Below, piece by piece: positions 60,089-64,000 of a stretch of DNA of 64,000 bases. Both the position numbers and the translations under genes were made by a program. The notes beneath the pieces were generated by a model, which was not told where the DNA came from, did no database searches, and worked only from the letters and a program-made list of their open reading frames with translations. Within the stretch, counting starts at the first letter, position 1, and each line of letters starts with the position of its first letter. Location of the stretch: positions 35,672,914 to 35,736,913 of the forward strand of contig JARCOQ010000009.1 of NCBI GenBank assembly GCA_029207755.1, written 5' to 3'. The stretch is from Chamaea fasciata (Eukaryota > Chordata > Aves > Passeriformes > Sylviidae).

Positions 60089-63000
60089 GTATAAATGGCC
60101 ACTAACCTAGAGGGACACTAGTGCCATGGATTTTAGCTCGACACTGGTCTGGATGGACATTACAGCAATGTATCCCACTGTGGTTGGACACTGGTCTGGA
60201 TAGACACCAGAGCCATAGATCTGCTAAGGATGGACACTAGTCTGCATAGACATCAGAGCCATGGATCTGCTATGGATGGACACTGGTCTGGATAGAGATC
60301 AGAGCCATGGATCCCAGCTGGACACTGCTCTGGATGGACACCAGAGTCATGGATCCCACCTTGGATGCATTCTGCTGTGGATAGACTCCAGAGCTATTGA
60401 TCTGTCTCTGGATGAACACTCTTCTGGATGGACACCAGAGCCATGGATCCCACAGTAGATGGACAGTGGTCTGGATAGACACCAGAGCAATGGATCTCAC
60501 TGGGGATAAACACAGGTACAGATGCACACCGAAGTAATAGTGTCCACTCTGGATGGACACTGGTCTGGATAGACACCAGGGCCCTGGATCCCACTCTGGA
60601 TGGACGCTTGCCTGGATAGATCAACGGCTATGGATCCCAGCTTGACACTGTTCTGGATGGACACCAGCGCCATGGATCCCTCTCTGGATGCACACTACTC
60701 TTGATGGACACAAGAGTAATGCATCCGTCTGTGGATGGAGCTTGTTTGAATGCACAGCACAGCCACGCATCCATATGGACACTTGTCCGGTTGGACACCA
60801 GAGCCATGAATCCCAACTGGACACTGGTCTGGATGGACACCAGAGCCATGGATCCCACTGTGGATGGACACTGGTCACGATAGTCACAAAACCATGGATC
60901 CAGTATAAATGTCTACTTAGCTAGAGGGATACTCGTGCCATGGATTTTAGCTCGACACTGGTCTGGATGGACATTACAGCAATGTATCCCACTGTGGTTG
61001 GACACTGGTCTGGATAGACACCGGAGCCATAGATCTGCTAAGGATGGACACTAGTCTGCATAGACATCAGAGCCATGGATCTGCTATGGATGGACACTGG
61101 TCTGGATAGAGATCAGAGCCATGGATCCCAGGATACAAGATGGATATTGGTCTGGAGGGACAGCACCGCCATGGATCCCACCTTGGATGGATTCTGCTGT
61201 GGATAGACTCCAGAGCCATTGATCCGTCTCTTGATGGACACTGTCTGGATGGACACCAGATTCATGGATCCAAACTGGAGCCTTGTCTGGATGGAGAAAA
61301 AGGGCCATGGATTCCACTCTGGATGGACACTGGTCGAGATAGACACCAGAGGCATGGATCCGCCTCTGGATGGACACTGGTCCAGATAGACACTGGTCCA
61401 GATGGACAGCAGAGCCATGCCTCCCACCTTGTATTGATTATGGTCTGGCCAGACACCGAGCCATGGATCCCACTGTGGATGGACAGTGGTCAGAATTGAC
61501 AACAGAGCCATGGATCCCACTCTCGATGGACACTGGTCTGGATGGACACCACAATCTTTGATACAACTGTGGCTAGACAGTGGTCTGGATGGACACTGGT
61601 CCAGATAGACACTGGTGCAGATGGATAGCAGAGCCATGCCTCCCACCTAGTATTGATAGTGGTCTGGCCAGACACCGAGCCATGGATCACACTGTGGATG
61701 GACATTGATCTGGATAGGCACCAGACTATGGATCTGATATGAATGGAGACTAGTTTAGACAGACTCCAGAGGCATGGATTCCAGCTGGAGGCTGGTAACT
61801 GGATGGACACCAGAGCCATGGATCCCACTGGAGATGGAAATTGGTCAGGATGGACGCCAGAGCCATGGATCCCACTCGGGATGGATACTGGTCTGGATGT
61901 ACACCTAGGCCATTGATCTAAACTGGACACTAGTCAGGATGGATCCCAGATTATTCAAAACACCTGTGGATTCACAGTGGTCTGGATGGACACCAGAGCC
62001 ATAGATCCCACTTTGGATAGACACTGGTTTAGATGAACATAAGAGCCGCGATTCCCAGTCTGGATGGACACTGCTGTGAATAGACACCAGAGCCATGGAT
62101 CCCACAGTGGATGGACAGTGGTCTGGATGGACACGAGAGCAATGGATTCTACTGTGGGTGGACACAGGTACAGATGCACACCGGAGCAATGGTGTCCACT
62201 CTGGATGGACACTGGTCTGGATAGACACCAGAGCCCTGGATTCCACTCTGGATGGACGCTTGCCTGGATAGGTAACGGGCTACGGATTCCAGCGTGATAA
62301 TGGTCTGGATGGACACCAGCGCCATGGATCCCACTCTGGATGCACACTACTCTTGATGGACACAAGAGTCATGCATCTGTCTGTGGATGGAGCCAGATTT
62401 GAATGCACAGCAGAGCCACGCATCCATATAGACACTTGTCCAGATGGACACCAGAGCTGTGGATCCCAACTGGACACTGGTCTGGATGGACACCGGAGCC
62501 AGGGATCCCACTGTGGATGGACACTGGTCTGGATAGGCAGAAGACCATGGATCTGATATGAATGGAGACTAGTTTAGACAGACTCCAGAGGCATGGATTC
62601 CAGCTGGGCGCTGGTAACTGGATGGACACCAGAGCCATGGATCCCACTGGAGATGGAAATTGGTCAGGATGGACGCCAGAGCCATGGATCCCACTCTGGA
62701 TGGATAGTGGTCTGGATGTATACGAGAGCAATGGATCCTACTGTGGGTGGACACAGGTACAGATGCACCCCGGAGCAATGGTGTCCACTCTGGATGGACA
62801 CTGGTCTGGGTAGACACCAGAGCCCTGGATTCCACCCTGCATGGACACTTGCCTGGATCGATAAAGGCCTATGGATCCCTGCATGACACTGGTCTGGATG
62901 GACGCCAGTGCCATGGATCCCTCTCTGGATGCACACTACTCTTGATGGACACAAGAATCATGCATCCCTCTGTAGATGGAGCCTGGTTTGAATGGACAAC

Positions 63001-64000
63001 ACAGCCACATATCCAGATGGACACTTGTCCAGATGGACACCAGAGCCATGCGTCCCACCTTATATTGATAGTGGTCTGGCCAGACACCGAACCATGGATC
63101 CCTCTGTGGATGCACAGTGGTCAGGATAGGCACCAGACTATGGATCCCCTACAAATGGACACTGGTCTGGATGGACATCAGAGCCATGGATTCCAGCTGG
63201 ACACTGTTCTGGAGGGACACCAGAGCCATGGATCGGACTCTGGATGGACACTCTTCTGGATGGACACCAGAGCCATGGATCCGAATTGGAACCTGGTCTG
63301 GATGGATCAAAACGGCCATGGAATCCACACTTGATGGACAGTGGTTGAGATAGACACCAGAGGCATGGATCCACCTCTAGATGGACACTGGTCCAGATGG
63401 ACACTGGTCCAGATGGACATGGGTCCAGATGGACAGCAGAGCCATGCCTCCCACCTGGTATTAATAGTGGTCTGGCCAGACACCGAGCCATGGATCCCAC
63501 TCTGGATGGACACTGGTCTGGATAGGCACCAGACCATGGATCCCCTACAAATGGACAGTGGTCTGGACAGACTCCAAAGCCATGGATTCCAGCTGGACAC
63601 TGGTCCAGATGGACACCAGATCCCTGTATCCTACTGTGGATGGACACTGGTCTGGCTGTGCACGAGCGCCATTGATCCCACTGTAGATGGACAGTGGTCA
63701 GGATGGGCAACAGAGCCAGGGATCCCACTTTGGATGGACACTGGTCTGGATAGTCACAAAACCATGGATTCTGTATAAATGGCCACTAATCTAGCGGAAC
63801 ACTAGTGCCATGGATTTTAGCTCGACACTGGTCTGGATGGACATTACAGCAATGTATCCCACTGTGGTTGGACACTGGTCTGGATAGACACCAGAGCCAT
63901 AGATCTGCTAAGGATGGACACTAGTCTGCATAGACATCAGAGCCATGGATCTGCTATGGATGGACACTGGTCTGGATAGAGATCAGAGCCATGGATCCCA

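Larger units (their letters stand above)
37318..64000 (+). repeat. 47-bp satellite array, about 570 monomers, runs off the right edge
   Basis: The monomer is about 47 bp. It has three sub-blocks: GGATGGACACTGGTCT (16), GGATGGACACCAGAGCC (17) and ATGGATCCCACTGT (14). The head-to-tail array covers 26.7 kb with no interruption by other sequence. Each typical monomer carries CCATGGATCC, with overlapping NcoI- and BamHI-type palindromes. Diagnostic variants (for example GGATTTTAGCTCGACACTGG, or GTATTGATTATGG) recur at long regular distances, showing higher-order organisation. Monomers nearest the left edge are most divergent. The consensus has no stop codon on either strand, so the many open frames and their Met-Asp-Thr or Trp-Cys-Pro-Ser repeat proteins are artefacts. 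I do not recognise it as a named satellite. Confidence 0.95.

Noticed and set aside
37371..63778. Hundreds of open frames with Met-Asp-Thr-Arg-Ala-Met-Asp or Trp-Cys-Pro-Ser-Arg-Pro repeats
   Set aside because: They are translations of the 47-bp satellite in different frames and strands. The consensus lacks stops, so openness is not evidence of coding.
37318..64000. CRISPR-like array (regularly spaced repeats)
   Set aside because: There are no unique spacers. The whole unit repeats head to tail in a vertebrate genomic context, which is satellite DNA.

Overview
The window looks like vertebrate nuclear DNA from a bird, most likely a songbird. The evidence is a decayed CR1 LINE with the typical CR1 3' end, a tRNA-Ile-headed SINE with a CR1-like tail (the TguSINE1 type), two nested avian-type endogenous retroviruses, a PIM-like kinase gene of the kind amplified in songbirds, and a very large tandem satellite. 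No bacterial-style operons are present. Most long open frames are by-products of repeats.

Layout. (1) 1-729: the 5' end of a PIM-like serine/threonine kinase gene on the minus strand (two exons visible, rest off the left edge). (2) About 885-2978: a 5'-truncated, frame-broken CR1 LINE followed by a tRNA-derived SINE. (3) About 3040-5165: GC-rich sequence, then a promoter-like GC block with several matches to the ACTACA..TCCCAGCATGC element bound by ZNF143 and an adjacent ETS-type site. (4) 5166-14896: two nested retroviral elements, both on the minus strand. The outer one is a small, probably non-autonomous element with about 570-bp LTRs, a tRNA-Pro-like primer site and only gag-like scraps inside. 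Its 3' LTR is split by a younger, 6.8-kb, env-less element (791-bp LTRs, 5-bp target duplication CTGGT) with an uninterrupted protease-RT-RNase H-integrase frame and a damaged gag. (5) 14897-37317: AT-rich sequence with no recognised gene. It contains a 3.17-kb-spaced duplication whose inner 1.14 kb is almost identical while the flanks are old, plus small repeats. (6) About 37318-64000: a 26.7-kb satellite of about 47-bp monomers arranged in higher-order blocks of 2,061, 2,245 and 2,875 bp, running off the right edge.

The most unusual points are four. The younger retrovirus has Gag and Pol in one frame separated by a UAG, followed after exactly 8 nt by a perfect 7-bp hairpin, a layout like gammaretroviral readthrough. 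Its Gag begins with a long hydrophobic, apparently membrane-spanning region. The empty insertion site of that element is preserved in the sister LTR. The satellite shows in-register one-monomer deletion and block exchange. All identities and divergences below are by-eye estimates, since no alignment or database search could be run.
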